64,000 nt of DNA, taken from the NCBI RefSeq assembly GCF_018129405.1, contig NZ_JAFCLP010000005.1, forward strand, positions 248,001 to 312,000, read 5' to 3'. The notes under the pieces are model-generated. The model worked only from the letters and a program-made list of their open reading frames with translations. It had not been told where the DNA came from and ran no database searches. This DNA comes from Bradyrhizobium iriomotense. Its GTDB lineage: Bacteria > Pseudomonadota > Alphaproteobacteria > Rhizobiales > Xanthobacteraceae. Positions 45,803 to 55,041 of the stretch are shown piece by piece. The translations under genes were made by a program, and so were the position numbers. Numbering within the stretch: position 1 is the first letter of the stretch; every line of letters begins with the position of its first letter.

Positions 45803-46612
45803 TTGTCGCTAGGACGTGGCATCATTCTCCTGGTGTCGACGGTCGCGCTGTTGCTGCCGTCGATCGACGCGGGCCATGCTGCTCCGGCCCGGAAGGTCGC
45901 GAAAGTCAGACTTAAGCCGTCGCCCGCACCGGCCAAATGCGAGGCGCCGAAATTCCGGATCGTCGTCGATGTCGGTCACACACCGGACTCCTACGGCGCA
46001 CTGAGCGCGCGCAACGATCCGGAGTTTGGCTTCAACTTCCGGCTCGCCAGACTGATCACGGCGAAGCTCAAGTCCGAGGGCTTTGCCGCAACCCGTCTGC
46101 TCGTCACGGACGGCAAGGCGCGCCCGAGCCTGTTCAAGCGCGTCAGTGCCGCGAATGACGGCCGGGCCGATCTCTTCCTGTCGGTCCATCACGATTCGGT
46201 GCCGGACAAGCTGCTCGACACCTGGGAATTCGACGGTGCGAAGAGCTATTTCAGCGATCGATTTTCGGGCCACTCGCTGTTCGTCTCCGAGCGCAATCCG
46301 CACTTCACCACCAGTCTGAAGTTGGCCCGGTTGATCGGCCGACGGCTGAAGGAGCAGGGCTTGCATTACGCCAGCCAATACACCCTGCCGGTGATGGGCC
46401 GTTACCGGCGCCAGCTGCTCGATAAGGATGTCGGCGTCTACCGCTATGACGGACTCGTCGTGCTGTCGCAGACGAGAAGCGCGGCCGTGCTGCTCGAAGC
46501 CGGTTCCATCATCAATCGGGACGAGGAGATGGAGATGAACTCGGCGGAGCGGCAGGAACTGATCGCAGGAGCCGTGGCAGCGGCGGTGGGGGAATTTTGC
46601 GAGAGGCGGTAG
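45803..46612 (+). CDS. N-acetylmuramoyl-L-alanine amidase (Amidase_3)
   Basis: A 269-residue exported protein with a TTG start at 45803, preceded by GGAG; no nearer ATG gives a full signal peptide. The signal peptide is about MSLGRGIILLVSTVALLLPSIDAGHA. The zinc amidase motifs are IVVDVGHTPDSYGA, FLSVHHDSVP and VLLEAGSIINRDEEMEM, corresponding to the Zn-binding His and Glu residues of AmiC-type Amidase_3. It cleaves the bond between MurNAc and the stem peptide during cell separation or wall turnover. It follows a short relic (45710-45799) very closely. Confidence 0.88.
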   Translation: MSLGRGIILLVSTVALLLPSIDAGHAAPARKVAKVRLKPSPAPAKCEAPKFRIVVDVGHTPDSYGALSARNDPEFGFNFRLARLITAKLKSEGFAATRLLVTDGKARPSLFKRVSAANDGRADLFLSVHHDSVPDKLLDTWEFDGAKSYFSDRFSGHSLFVSERNPHFTTSLKLARLIGRRLKEQGLHYASQYTLPVMGRYRRQLLDKDVGVYRYDGLVVLSQTRSAAVLLEAGSIINRDEEMEMNSAERQELIAGAVAAAVGEFCERR

Positions 46613-46629
46613 CATTGGTGGCCACCGTC

Positions 46630-46770
46630 GTCGTCCTGGCGAAAGCCAGGACCCATTACCCCAAGGAGAAGTTGTGGCGCCACGCTGGTAACTGCGAGTC
46701 TTCGCGAAACGCAATCCTGTGGTAATGGGTCCTGGATCAGCGCTCGCTCCGCTCGCTTGTCCAGGACGAC
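46630..46770. repeat. Family A dispersed palindromic repeat, copy 8
   Basis: The left end is TCCTGGCGAAAGCCAGGA (GAAA loop); the right end is a longer hairpin TCCTGGAT...GTCCAGGA. Inner arms CCCATTACCCC and GTGGTAATGGG. It lies between the convergent amidase and antiporter genes. Confidence 0.88.
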
Positions 46771-46790
46771 GATCGATTATGGCGAGAGAG

Positions 46791-48401
46791 CTACAGCGGC
46801 CCGCCCCGATACTCCCGGTTCGCCAGGCTCGCCTCCTCCAGATCCAGGTCCCGCTCGATCCGCCGTCTCGTCTCGTCGGTGATCTGGCCGTCGCGCAGGA
46901 GGTCGTGGATGAATTTGCGCTCGGCGTCGATCAGGTTGCGGGTCAGCGCGGTGCCGGCGGCGGAGACGTCGTGATGGGTGGGGTCGAGTGAATCCGGCAG
47001 CTGGTTGACGCGGATCTCGTGGCGGGCGCGCAGGAGCCGCATCACCTCGTCGGAGATTTCCTTTTCCGCGGTCAACGCATCGAGCGACTTCAGCGCGGCC
47101 TCGAGCGCCTGGCGTCGCGCCGCGATCTCCGCCTCGTGCTCGCTGACATGCTCATGGCGGCCAGCCTCGGCGACGCCGAGCCAGCGCACCACCGGCGGCA
47201 GCGTCAGGCCGACGCCGATCAGCGTCACGAAGATGACGCCGAAGGCCACGAACAGGATCAGGTCGCGATAAGGAAAGGCCGCGCCATCAGGCAGCGTGAA
47301 CGGCAGCGCCAGCGCAGCGGCCAGCGACACCGCGCCGCGCACGCCGGTGAAGGCGAGCACGAACGGCCATTGCCACGGCGGCGACGGGTCGCGCTCGCGC
47401 AGCGACTTGGAGAGGAGTCGCGGCAGATAGGTCGCGGGATAGAGCCAGGCGAAGCGTGCGGTTACGATGATCGTCAGAACGACGGCGGTTGCGATCAGGA
47501 TGTCGTCGAGCGGAAATGCCTTCGACTTCTCGTAGAGCGCGCGCATCTGGAAGCCGGTGAGCAGGAACAGCAGGCCCTCGATCAGGTAGATGATGAGGTC
47601 CCAGAAGAAGATGCCCTGCAGACGCGTCGCCGATGAGATCAGCAGCGGGCCGTTCCAGCTGACATAGAGGCCGCAGGCGACGGTTGCGATCACGCCGGAG
47701 CCGCCGACATGCTCGGGCAGCCAGTAGGAGACGTAAGGCGTGATCAGCGACAGCGTCAGCTCGACCTGGGGATCCCTGGACCATTTGCGGAAGCGGAGCG
47801 AGAGCCAGCCGACGCCGATACCGAAGGCGATCTCGCTGGCAACGATCAGCAGGAACTCGCCTGCCGCAAGCGGCAGCGAGAAATGCCCGACCATGATGGC
47901 GGCCAGCGCGAAGCGGTAGAGGATCAGCGCAGTGGCGTCGTTGGCGAGCCCTTCGCCTTCGAGGATGACCAGGAGCCGGCGCGGCATGTTGAGGCGGCGC
48001 GCGATCGCGAGCGGCGCCACCACGTCGGGCGGCGCGACGATGGCCCCGAGCAGGAAGCCCACGGTCAAGGGCAGGCCGATCAGATAATGCGTGGCGGCCG
48101 CCACCAGCGCCGCGGTGAAGATCACCGCGCCGACCGCGAGCAGCACGATCGGGCGCAGATTGTTCCTGAACTCGCGCCAGCTCATCGCGACGCTCGCCGA
48201 ATAGATCAGCGGCGGCAGCACCATCAGCAGCACCAGTTCCGGCGGCAGCTCGACCGGCGGCATGCCCGGCACGAAGGCCAGGCCGACGCCGGAGAGCATC
48301 AGCAGGATCGCAGGAGCGATGTTGAAACGGCGGGCGACCAGCGCGGTGCCCGCCAGCACCGCGAGCAGGATGAGGAAGGTCTGGAATTTCGCTGCGATCA
48401 T
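46791..48401 (-). CDS. CPA1-family Na+/H+ antiporter
   Basis: A 536-residue membrane protein with about 12 hydrophobic helices over residues 1-400 and a soluble C-terminal tail with coiled-coil-like charge pattern (HEHVSEHEAEIAARRQALEAALKSLDALTAEKE). The CPA1/NhaP signature is GAIVAPPDVVAPLAIARRLNMPRRLLVILEGEGLANDATALILY, which holds the conserved Asp residues of the ion-binding site. It exchanges cytoplasmic Na+ or K+ for H+ for pH and salt homeostasis. It is single, convergent with the amidase gene, and lies directly downstream of bla on the same strand (45 bases). Confidence 0.9.
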   Translation of the reverse strand: MIAAKFQTFLILLAVLAGTALVARRFNIAPAILLMLSGVGLAFVPGMPPVELPPELVLLMVLPPLIYSASVAMSWREFRNNLRPIVLLAVGAVIFTAALVAAATHYLIGLPLTVGFLLGAIVAPPDVVAPLAIARRLNMPRRLLVILEGEGLANDATALILYRFALAAIMVGHFSLPLAAGEFLLIVASEIAFGIGVGWLSLRFRKWSRDPQVELTLSLITPYVSYWLPEHVGGSGVIATVACGLYVSWNGPLLISSATRLQGIFFWDLIIYLIEGLLFLLTGFQMRALYEKSKAFPLDDILIATAVVLTIIVTARFAWLYPATYLPRLLSKSLRERDPSPPWQWPFVLAFTGVRGAVSLAAALALPFTLPDGAAFPYRDLILFVAFGVIFVTLIGVGLTLPPVVRWLGVAEAGRHEHVSEHEAEIAARRQALEAALKSLDALTAEKEISDEVMRLLRARHEIRVNQLPDSLDPTHHDVSAAGTALTRNLIDAERKFIHDLLRDGQITDETRRRIERDLDLEEASLANREYRGGPL

Positions 48402-48446
48402 GGCCTGTCTTCACCCGGAAGCGGCCAGGAGGTCAATGCGGTGGGC

Positions 48447-49316
48447 TTACGCCAGCCGCTCTGCCACCATGCGTCCGATGTGGGCAAATACGGCCGCGAT
48501 CTGCGCGGAATTCGGCGTGCCGCCCTGGGTATAGGCCGCGATCAGGATCGGCGCATCGGGCTTGTTGTCGAGCTTGGGCCAGACCACCGCGATATCGCCC
48601 GACGCATCCTTGCCGTTGTTGCCGGTCTTGTCGCCGATCTTCCAGTCCGCCGGCAGGCCGCCACGCAGCCGGTTCGCGCCGGTCTTGCAGTTCACCATCC
48701 AGTCGGTGAGTTGAACGCGCGATTGCGCCGACAAGGCTTCGCCCAGCACCAGCCGGCGCAGATTATTCGCCATCGCCGCCGGCGTCGTGGTGTCCTGGGG
48801 ATTGCCGGGCGGGGAGCGGTTGACCTCGGGCTCGTTGTGGTCGAGCCGCGAGGTGGTGTCACCGAGCGATCGCCAGAAGGCCGTGAGGACGGCCGGCCCG
48901 CCGATCCGCGCCAGCAGCAGATTGGCGCAGGTGTTGTCGCTGAGCTCGACGATCGCCTTGCACATCTCGCCGACCGACATCTTGCCGGCCGCGAGATTTT
49001 GCTTGGCAACCGGCGCGTAGCTCAGCAGGTCGGCCTGGCCGTAAGAAATCATGGCCGCAAGCTGCTCCTCACCGCGATCGACCCGCGCCAGCACGCTAGC
49101 CGCGAGCGAGGCCTTGAACGTCGAGCACATGACGAAGCGCTCGTCGGCGCGCCAGGCGAGCTTCTTGCCGGTTGCGAGATTCTCCGCATAGAGCCCAATC
49201 CGCCCGCCGCTGTCGCGTTCGTAGGTTTCGAGTTCAGGCGGCGCATCCGCCGCAAGCGCGGGAGAAGCGGCCATCCAGCAGAGCGAGGCGAGCAGGGAAC
49301 GGCGGTCGAGAAGCAT
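48447..49316 (-). CDS. bla: Class A beta-lactamase
   Basis: A 289-residue exported serine hydrolase; the ATG at 49314-49316 follows AAGGAAAG. The signal MLLDRRSLLASLCWMAASPALAA has an Arg-Arg pair suggesting Tat export. Active-site elements are CSTFK with Ser65 (Ambler 70) and Lys68, SDN at 126-128, EPEVN with Glu162 (Ambler 166) and DKTG at 229-232. Cys64 precedes the nucleophile, but the Ambler 238 position is Asn, so a KPC-type disulfide is not formed. It should hydrolyse penicillins in the periplasm. The promoter must lie in or beyond a family E repeat immediately upstream. Confidence 0.93.
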   Translation of the reverse strand: MLLDRRSLLASLCWMAASPALAADAPPELETYERDSGGRIGLYAENLATGKKLAWRADERFVMCSTFKASLAASVLARVDRGEEQLAAMISYGQADLLSYAPVAKQNLAAGKMSVGEMCKAIVELSDNTCANLLLARIGGPAVLTAFWRSLGDTTSRLDHNEPEVNRSPPGNPQDTTTPAAMANNLRRLVLGEALSAQSRVQLTDWMVNCKTGANRLRGGLPADWKIGDKTGNNGKDASGDIAVVWPKLDNKPDAPILIAAYTQGGTPNSAQIAAVFAHIGRMVAERLA

Positions 49317-49337
49317 GGGGGACTTTCCTTTTCTTCG

Positions 49338-49521
49338 CCTCTCCCCGCTTGCGGGGAGAGGCCGACGCGCGCCGAGCGATGCCGAGCATCGTCCGGAGCG
49401 CGGCGGGTGAGGGGGGCTCTCCGCGAGTCCAACTGTCACTTTGTTTGCGGAAGCAGCCCCTCACCCCAACCCTCTCAGCGCGAGCGTAGCTCGTCGCGCC
49501 CCCGTAAGAACGGGGAGAGGG
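49338..49521. repeat. Family E repeat upstream of bla
   Basis: It starts with an 11-bp hairpin CCTCTCCCCGC-TT-GCGGGGAGAGG and ends with CCCCGT-AAGA-ACGGGG followed by AGAGG. In between are GGTGAGGGG and CCCCTCACCCC arms that pair. This type of repeat is common in rhizobial intergenic DNA. It fills almost the whole bla/NTF2 gap. Confidence 0.8.
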
Positions 49522-49541
49522 AGCGCATCAACGCGCCCCCC

Positions 49542-49916
49542 TCACTCCCTCAGGTCATACCTGTACGATTTCGACACGATCTGCCAGCCGTCGGCGAGCT
49601 TCATCGCCACCAGATAGTCGGTGAAATAGCGCGGCGGCAGCTGGCAGCGGACCTTGATGAAGGCGGTCTTGTCGTCGGAGCGGTCGATGGTGACGACGAA
49701 ATCCTCGCGCGGCTTGCCTTCGGCCTTGCCGGAGGGGCGCTTGCGCACGCGATCGAGCCAGTCCGGCACGGTCAGCACCTGCAATTCGCCCTTCTCGACC
49801 CAGCGCAGATCGGCGGAGGGATGGAAGATGGCGCCGAGCTTTTCGGCGTCGCCCTCATAGAGTCCGTCGAAATAGGATTGCACGACGGCTTCGACGCTCG
49901 AACGGTTCTGGCTCAT
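49542..49916 (-). CDS. NTF2-like (lumazine-binding-type) protein
   Basis: A 124-residue cytoplasmic protein with the NTF2/SnoaL fold pattern: helices in VEAVVQSYFDGLYEGDAEKLGAIFHPSADLRW, then beta strands with FVVTIDRSDDKTAFIKVRCQLPPRYFTDYLVAMKLADGWQIVSKSY. Such small proteins belong to the Lumazine_bd_2/SnoaL-like superfamily, whose members bind small ligands or act as enzymes or are uncharacterised. Nothing in the context identifies the ligand. It is upstream of bla on the same strand but separated by a repeat. Confidence 0.82.
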   Translation of the reverse strand: MSQNRSSVEAVVQSYFDGLYEGDAEKLGAIFHPSADLRWVEKGELQVLTVPDWLDRVRKRPSGKAEGKPREDFVVTIDRSDDKTAFIKVRCQLPPRYFTDYLVAMKLADGWQIVSKSYRYDLRE

Positions 49917-50010
49917 GGGTCATCCCTTTGCATGATGGCTTGGGCGGAACTTAGTCCTACACACCAAAATGCGCTATGGGTGTGTCAGCCATTTGCGCGA
50001 AGGTGTCGCC

Positions 50011-50439
50011 ATGACCGGATCAGAAAATTCGAACGCTCGTATCCTGACCGGCGAATGCTATTGCCGCACCGTGCGCTTCGAGGTGGCCGACGCGTTCTCC
50101 TATGCGTTGAATTGCCACTGCTCGAACTGCCGCCGCACCACCGGCTCCGCCTTCAAGCCGTTCGCCGGCATCGCGCACGACAAGCTCCGCATCGTCCGGG
50201 GAGATGATCAGCGCATGATCTACGGGGACGACATCACCCATGACGCCCACTGCGCCCGCTGCGGCTCGCTGCTCTATTCCCGGGTACGTGGGGGGAAATG
50301 GGTCCATGTCGCCATGGGAACCCTGGTCGATACCCCCTCGATCCGGCCAAGCGCCCATATTTTCGTGGGCTCGAAGGCGCCCTGGCATGAGATTACCGAC
50401 GATCTGCCGCAATATCGGGGGCACGTCGGCGATCCCTAG
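50011..50439 (+). CDS. GFA-family protein (glutathione-dependent formaldehyde-activating-like)
   Basis: A 142-residue protein; the ATG at 50011 (weak AAGG upstream) is preferred to one at 49969. The zinc-binding cysteines are TGECYCRTVRFEV, NCHCSNCRRTTGSAF and HCARCGSLLYS, the signature of the Gfa/Mss4-like fold. FVGSKAPWHEITDDLPQY near the C-terminus is also typical. Members include Gfa of Paracoccus, proposed to help glutathione react with formaldehyde, though most homologues are uncharacterised. It is divergent from the NTF2-like gene. Confidence 0.87.
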   Translation: MTGSENSNARILTGECYCRTVRFEVADAFSYALNCHCSNCRRTTGSAFKPFAGIAHDKLRIVRGDDQRMIYGDDITHDAHCARCGSLLYSRVRGGKWVHVAMGTLVDTPSIRPSAHIFVGSKAPWHEITDDLPQYRGHVGDP

Positions 50440-50622
50440 GGGGAACCGGCCCGCGCCCGCCTGTGTCGCCGAACCCCGACCGCGCTGGCGCGACAAACAT
50501 AGAGGGTCTTTCGGCCTGTCGTCGATGCCGCCTTCGTGACCTCCATCACAAGCGCCGGCAATTGGTCCTGCTAAAGCGATCCCAAAGGGGGCCAGGCGGC
50601 CCCGAGTTTCGGAAGTCGTGTC

Positions 50623-52437
50623 ATGCGCAAGTTGCTCAGACTTTGTCCGCTTCTCCTTGCTGCCGCGCTGCTGTTCTGCGCCGGGCCCGCTTTTGCCGGA
50701 AAGCGCGTCGCGCTGGTGCTTGCCAACTCGGCCTATCAGCACGCGCCGTCGCTGGCCAATCCCGTCAATGACGGGGCGGTGATGGCGAAGACGCTGAAGG
50801 AGGCCGGTTTCGACGTCGTCGAGTCCCGGCACGATCTGTCCGCCCAGGATACGCGGCGTGTGCTGCGCGATTTTGCCGACGCGACCCGCAGCGCTGACAT
50901 CGCGGTGGTCTACTATGCCGGTCACGGCATCGAGGTCGAAGGCTCCAACTATCTGATCCCCGTCGACGCCAGGCTCGAGCGGGATACCGACGTCTATGAC
51001 GAGGCGCTCTCGCTCGACCGGATCCTGGTCGCGGTCGAGCCCGCCAAGCAGCTCCGCCTGGTGATCCTGGACGCCTGCCGCGACAATCCGTTCGGCAAGA
51101 CCATGAAGCGCACGATCGCCTCGCGCGGCATCGGCCGGGGCCTCGCCCAGGTCGAGCCGACCAGCCCCAACACGCTGATCGCCTATTCGGCCAAGGCCGG
51201 CTTTACGGCGCAGGACGGCGACGGCGCCAACAGTCCCTTCACGGTTGCGCTGTCGAAGCATCTGACGACGCCGGGCCTCGATGTCCGCCGCGCTTTCGGC
51301 TTCGTGCGCGACGATGTGCTGAAGTCGACCGGCAACAAGCAGGAGCCGTTCGTCTATGGCTCGCTCGGCGGCGACGACGTCCCGCTGGTGCCGGTCAAGG
51401 CGGTGGCTGCAGCGCCGGCGGCGCCTGTGGCGAACCCGCAGGCCGACATGCGCCGCGACTACGAGCTCGCGCTCCAGGTCGGCAACAAGCCGGCATGGGA
51501 AGCCTTCCTCGCCCAGCACCCTGATGGCTTCTACGCGAATCTCGCCAAGCTCCAGATCGACAAGATCCAGGCCGAGCAGGTCCATGCGGCGGCGATCGAG
51601 AAGGCGAAGCAGGCCGAGGCCGAACGCGATCGTCTTGCCGCACTCGGCGCTCAGAAGGATGCGCAGGCCAAGGCTGCGGCCGATGCAAAGGCCGCCGAGC
51701 AGGCCCAGCTCGCCGCGCAGAAGGCGAAGGAGCAGGCGCAGCAGCAGGCGGCCGCCGCCGAGCAGCAGCGCGTCAATCTCGCCGCCGCGGCACCTGGCAC
51801 CGCGCCGGCCAGCACCGCGAGCCAGTCCGGCACCAACGTGGCCTCGCTGACGCCGGCGACCGCGCCGGCCGATCTGAGCCGCTCGGTGCAGACCGAGCTT
51901 GGCCGGGTCGGCTGTTTCTCCGGACAGGCCGACGGCAACTGGAATACGTCCTCGCAGCGCTCGCTGTCGCAGTTCAACCGCTATGCCGGCACCAAGCTCG
52001 ACGTGAAGGTCGCGAGCACCGACGCGCTCGACGCGGTCAAGGCCAAGCCGTCACGCGTCTGTCCGCTGGTTTGCGAGCACGGCTTCAAGGTCGATGGCGA
52101 CAAGTGCACGAAGATCGTCTGCCGTGAGGGCTATGCGGTCAACGACGACAATGAGTGCGAGAAGCAGCGCGCCGCCAAGCCGGCCAAGCCTGCAACGGCG
52201 AAGCGCGACGACGCCGATGAACGTCCCGCCCGGCAGCGTCGTCAGGCCGGTGGTGCGGCAGGCGGCTACGGTGCAGCTGCCGGCATCGCTGCTGCCGCCG
52301 GCGCCGGCCGTCGCCCGGGCGGCGGGCAGGTGTTCTGCAACAGCGGCGGCTGCCGTCCGGTCAGCCGCGGCTGCCATCTCGAATTTCGCGGCGGCGGCGG
52401 TCCCGGCAACGACGCCAATGTCGAGGTTTGCCGCTGA
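50623..52437 (+). CDS. Exported caspase-fold (peptidase C14) protein with Cys-rich C-terminus
   Basis: A 604-residue protein. The signal peptide is MRKLLRLCPLLLAAALLFCAGPAFA. The metacaspase-like domain (about 27-250) has the catalytic dyad His101 in YYAGHGIEVEG and Cys152 in ILDACRDNPF. A proline/alanine-poor but Ala/Gln/Lys-rich coiled-coil stretch (about 320-390) follows, then a region with TELGRVGCFSGQADGNWNTSSQRSLSQFN, resembling a peptidoglycan-binding-like fold, and a Cys-rich end (CPLVCEHGFKVDGDKCTKIVCREGYAVNDDNECEK). Rhizobial genomes carry many such caspase-fold exported proteins of unknown function. It may be a periplasmic or cell-surface protease. Confidence 0.87.
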   Translation: MRKLLRLCPLLLAAALLFCAGPAFAGKRVALVLANSAYQHAPSLANPVNDGAVMAKTLKEAGFDVVESRHDLSAQDTRRVLRDFADATRSADIAVVYYAGHGIEVEGSNYLIPVDARLERDTDVYDEALSLDRILVAVEPAKQLRLVILDACRDNPFGKTMKRTIASRGIGRGLAQVEPTSPNTLIAYSAKAGFTAQDGDGANSPFTVALSKHLTTPGLDVRRAFGFVRDDVLKSTGNKQEPFVYGSLGGDDVPLVPVKAVAAAPAAPVANPQADMRRDYELALQVGNKPAWEAFLAQHPDGFYANLAKLQIDKIQAEQVHAAAIEKAKQAEAERDRLAALGAQKDAQAKAAADAKAAEQAQLAAQKAKEQAQQQAAAAEQQRVNLAAAAPGTAPASTASQSGTNVASLTPATAPADLSRSVQTELGRVGCFSGQADGNWNTSSQRSLSQFNRYAGTKLDVKVASTDALDAVKAKPSRVCPLVCEHGFKVDGDKCTKIVCREGYAVNDDNECEKQRAAKPAKPATAKRDDADERPARQRRQAGGAAGGYGAAAGIAAAAGAGRRPGGGQVFCNSGGCRPVSRGCHLEFRGGGGPGNDANVEVCR

Positions 52438-52440
52438 ATC

Positions 52441-52565
52441 GTCGTCGTCCTGGCGAAAGCCAGGACCCATAACCACCAGCCTTGGTTTTGCGAAGATTCG
52501 CAGTTGGCAGTTGAGCGCTAAGATTACCCCTTGGGGTAATGGGTCCTGGCTTTCGCCAGGACGCC
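52441..52565. repeat. Family A dispersed palindromic repeat, copy 9
   Basis: Both ends are short tetraloop hairpins: TCCTGGCGAAAGCCAGGA on the left and TCCTGGCTTTCGCCAGGA on the right, the reverse complement. It begins 4 bases after the caspase-like gene stop and ends 15 bases before the stop of the DUF1345 gene. Confidence 0.88.
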
Positions 52566-52579
52566 CCCGGTGAGGCAGA

Positions 52580-53272
52580 TCAAGCCGAAATCGCGCTCGC
52601 CGCGATATTCACCGTCAGCGCCAGCAGCGCCGTGTTGTAGATGAAGGACACGATGCCGTGGGCGGTGGCGGTGCGGCGGATGGTCTTGTCGGTGATGCCG
52701 ACGTCCGAGACCTGTGCGGTCATGCCGATCACGAACGAGAAATAGACGAAGTCCCAATAGTCGGCGTGGTCTTCCTTGTCGCCGCTCGGAAATTGCAGGC
52801 CGCCCGGCGTGGCGCTGCGGTAATAATCATGCGCGTAATGCAGCGCGAAGGTCGTATGCACGGCGGCCCATGACAGCGCGATGGTGGTGATCGCGATGGT
52901 CAGCTCCAGCACCCCGCGATGAGGCGTGCCGAGCTCGGAGACGATCGCGGCGATGCTGGCGAAGGCGCCGGTCGCCGTCACCAGCAGGATCACGAAGCGG
53001 CCGTCGTCCTGCATCGCGGCGGCGCGGCGGATGTGCTGATGGTCGTTGCACAGCATCATCGCATAGACCAGCACGAGATAGACGGCGATCAGCGCATCCC
53101 AGCCGAACAACAGCCGCGTCACCAGCCGGTGCGAGCCCGGCAGCAGCAGGCAAACAAGGATGCCGGCCGCGAGCGCGATGAATGTCCGCGGCCGCGCATA
53201 GATCAGCCGCATCGGCCGCGACATCTTGCGGAAGCGGACGAGGACGGGATCCTCTTTGCCTCCGACCGCCAT
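52580..53272 (-). CDS. DUF1345 family membrane protein
   Basis: A 230-residue membrane protein with six predicted helices. Family hallmarks are LFGWDALIAVYLVLVYAMM, SWAAVHTTFALHYAHDYY and ADYWDFVYFSFVIGMTAQVSDVGIT. The function is unknown. It starts 9 bases after the ispA stop on the same strand, so the two are probably co-transcribed; a later in-frame ATG at 53224 is an alternative start. Confidence 0.87.
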   Translation of the reverse strand: MAVGGKEDPVLVRFRKMSRPMRLIYARPRTFIALAAGILVCLLLPGSHRLVTRLLFGWDALIAVYLVLVYAMMLCNDHQHIRRAAAMQDDGRFVILLVTATGAFASIAAIVSELGTPHRGVLELTIAITTIALSWAAVHTTFALHYAHDYYRSATPGGLQFPSGDKEDHADYWDFVYFSFVIGMTAQVSDVGITDKTIRRTATAHGIVSFIYNTALLALTVNIAASAISA

Positions 53273-53281
53273 CGGTCTACG

Positions 53282-54205
53282 TCAGCTCTTCCGCTCGGCG
53301 ACGAAGCGCGCGGCGGCTTGCAGCACTGCGGCGCGGTCGCCGAAGATCGACACGGCGCTGTCGGCCCGCGCGAGCAGGTCGCGCACGCGCTGCTTGGCGC
53401 CTTCGATGCCGAGCTGCGTCACGAAGGTTGTCTTGCCGAGCGCGGCATCGGCGCCGGCCGGCTTGCCGAGCGCAGCCGCATCGCCTTCGACGTCCAGCAG
53501 GTCATCGGCGATCTGGAAGGCTTCGCCGAGCGCGCGGCCGTAATCGTCGAGCGCCTGATATTCTTTCTGCGAGGCCTGGCCGAGGATCGCGCCGGCGATG
53601 CAGCCGTAACGCAAGAGCGCGCCGGTCTTCATCTGTTGAATACGGGCGACATCGATCGGTTCGTTGCCGCCGAAGCGGCCTTCGCCGGCGAGATCGAGGA
53701 TCTGGCCGCCGACCATGCCGCCGATGCCGGCGCAGCGCGCCAGCGCGCGCGTCAGCAGGAGGCGCACATCGGCGTCACGATGGATCTCGTCACGGGTGAC
53801 GATGTCGAAGGCGAGCGTGAGCAGGCCGTCGCCGGCGAGAATCGCGGTGGCGTCGTCGGTCTGCTTGTGCAGGGTGGGGCGGCCGCGGCGCAGGTCGGAA
53901 TTGTCCATCGCCGGCAGATCGTCATGGATCAGCGAATAGCAGTGGATGCATTCGAGCGCGGCGCCCACGAGCAGGGCCGCTTCGCGCGGCACGCCGAACA
54001 CGGCTGCGCTCTCGACCACCAGGAACGGCCGCAGGCGCTTGCCGCCGTTGAGGCTCGAATAGCGCATTGCGTCCATCAGTCGCTTGGGCCGGGCGATCTC
54101 ATCGTGCAGGATGTCGTCCGCCAGCAGGCGCCCGAGCAGGTCTTCGGTGTCATCAGCGGTCTTGTCCAGACGTTTGGCGAAATCGGACGGGGACGTGCCG
54201 GTCAT
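53282..54205 (-). CDS. ispA: Polyprenyl synthetase (farnesyl/geranylgeranyl diphosphate synthase)
   Basis: A 307-residue trans-isoprenyl diphosphate synthase; the ATG at 54203-54205 has GGAG about 10 bases upstream. The first Asp-rich motif is HDDLPAMD (Asp95, 96 and 101) and the second is FQIADDLLD, with GKRLRP and KTGALL in place. It condenses IPP with DMAPP or GPP, giving FPP (IspA type) used for undecaprenyl phosphate, hopanoids, quinones and other products. A longer TTG start at 54241 is possible. The divergent mtgA and downstream DUF1345 gene are neighbours. Confidence 0.92.
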   Translation of the reverse strand: MTGTSPSDFAKRLDKTADDTEDLLGRLLADDILHDEIARPKRLMDAMRYSSLNGGKRLRPFLVVESAAVFGVPREAALLVGAALECIHCYSLIHDDLPAMDNSDLRRGRPTLHKQTDDATAILAGDGLLTLAFDIVTRDEIHRDADVRLLLTRALARCAGIGGMVGGQILDLAGEGRFGGNEPIDVARIQQMKTGALLRYGCIAGAILGQASQKEYQALDDYGRALGEAFQIADDLLDVEGDAAALGKPAGADAALGKTTFVTQLGIEGAKQRVRDLLARADSAVSIFGDRAAVLQAAARFVAERKS

Positions 54206-54366
54206 CAAGAAAGGCTCCAGAACTAAAATTCGGCGGGACAATCCTTTATGCGCCCGCCCCAGTCAATCGTTTGGAAGGCCTAAAAAGTGCTGGAAAAGGC
54301 CCGGATTATCACAGACTTAATGCTCCAGCCCGTGGCCGACGTTCAGTTTGCGCCGGAAAGGTCGAT

Positions 54367-55041
54367 TTGCGCATCGTCAAAATCCTGCTGGTGGTGCTCG
54401 CGGTCGTGGTTCTCGCGCCCTATGTGATCGCGCCGTTCTACCGCGCCGGTCACCCCGTTTCGACGCTGATGGCCTGGCGCAGCTTACGAGGCGCGCCGAT
54501 GCAGCGGGAGTGGATCGATCTGGCCGATATGTCGCCCTATCTGCCGCGCGCGGTGGTGGCGGCGGAGGACGCCCATTTCTGCAAGCATCACGGCATCGAT
54601 TGGGGCGCGCTGCGCGAGGCGATCGACGACGCGCGGGAGGACGGCACCGCCTTCCGGGGGGCCTCCACCATCACCCAGCAGGTGGCGAAAAACCTGTTCC
54701 TCTGGCAGGGGCGCGATTTCATCCGCAAGGCGCTGGAATTCCCGCTAGCGTTGTGGATCGACTTCGTGCTGCCCAAGGCCCGGATTCTCGAAATTTACCT
54801 CAACATCGCGGAGCTGGGCCCGCAGGGGCAATTTGGTGTCGAAGCGGCCAGCGCCTATGCCTTCGGCAAATCGGCCGAAAACCTCTCGCCCCGGGAGGCC
54901 GCGCTGCTGGCCTCGATCCTGCCGAATCCTGTCAAACGTAGCGCCCGGACCCCGGGACCGGGCGTCCGGCGGCTGGCGGCCACCTATATGGCGCGGGGGC
55001 AGGGGAGCTCACTTGTAACCTGCTGGCGCGAAAATCGCTGA
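54367..55041 (+). CDS. mtgA: Monofunctional biosynthetic peptidoglycan transglycosylase
   Basis: A 224-residue GT51 enzyme with a single N-terminal membrane anchor ([20 protein letters not shown]). I chose a TTG start at 54367 with GGAAAGG just upstream, as upstream in-frame codons lack family similarity. Catalytic Glu67 is in [32 protein letters not shown] and [15 protein letters not shown] are also conserved. It polymerises lipid II into glycan strands in the periplasm and has no transpeptidase domain, unlike the class A penicillin-binding protein at 11783. Confidence 0.9.
   Translation: MRIVKILLVVLAVVVLAPYVIAPFYRAGHPVSTLMAWRSLRGAPMQREWIDLADMSPYLPRAVVAAEDAHFCKHHGIDWGALREAIDDAREDGTAFRGASTITQQVAKNLFLWQGRDFIRKALEFPLALWIDFVLPKARILEIYLNIAELGPQGQFGVEAASAYAFGKSAENLSPREAALLASILPNPVKRSARTPGPGVRRLAATYMARGQGSSLVTCWRENR

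Noticed and set aside
48447-49316. KPC-type carbapenemase
   Set aside because: Cys64 sits next to the nucleophile as in KPC (Ambler 69), but the second cysteine at Ambler 238 is replaced by Asn, so the disulfide cannot form.
47709-50207. 832-residue open frame across the antiporter, bla and NTF2-like genes
   Set aside because: It crosses three well-supported genes and two repeat arms on the other strand, and no part of it resembles a protein family.
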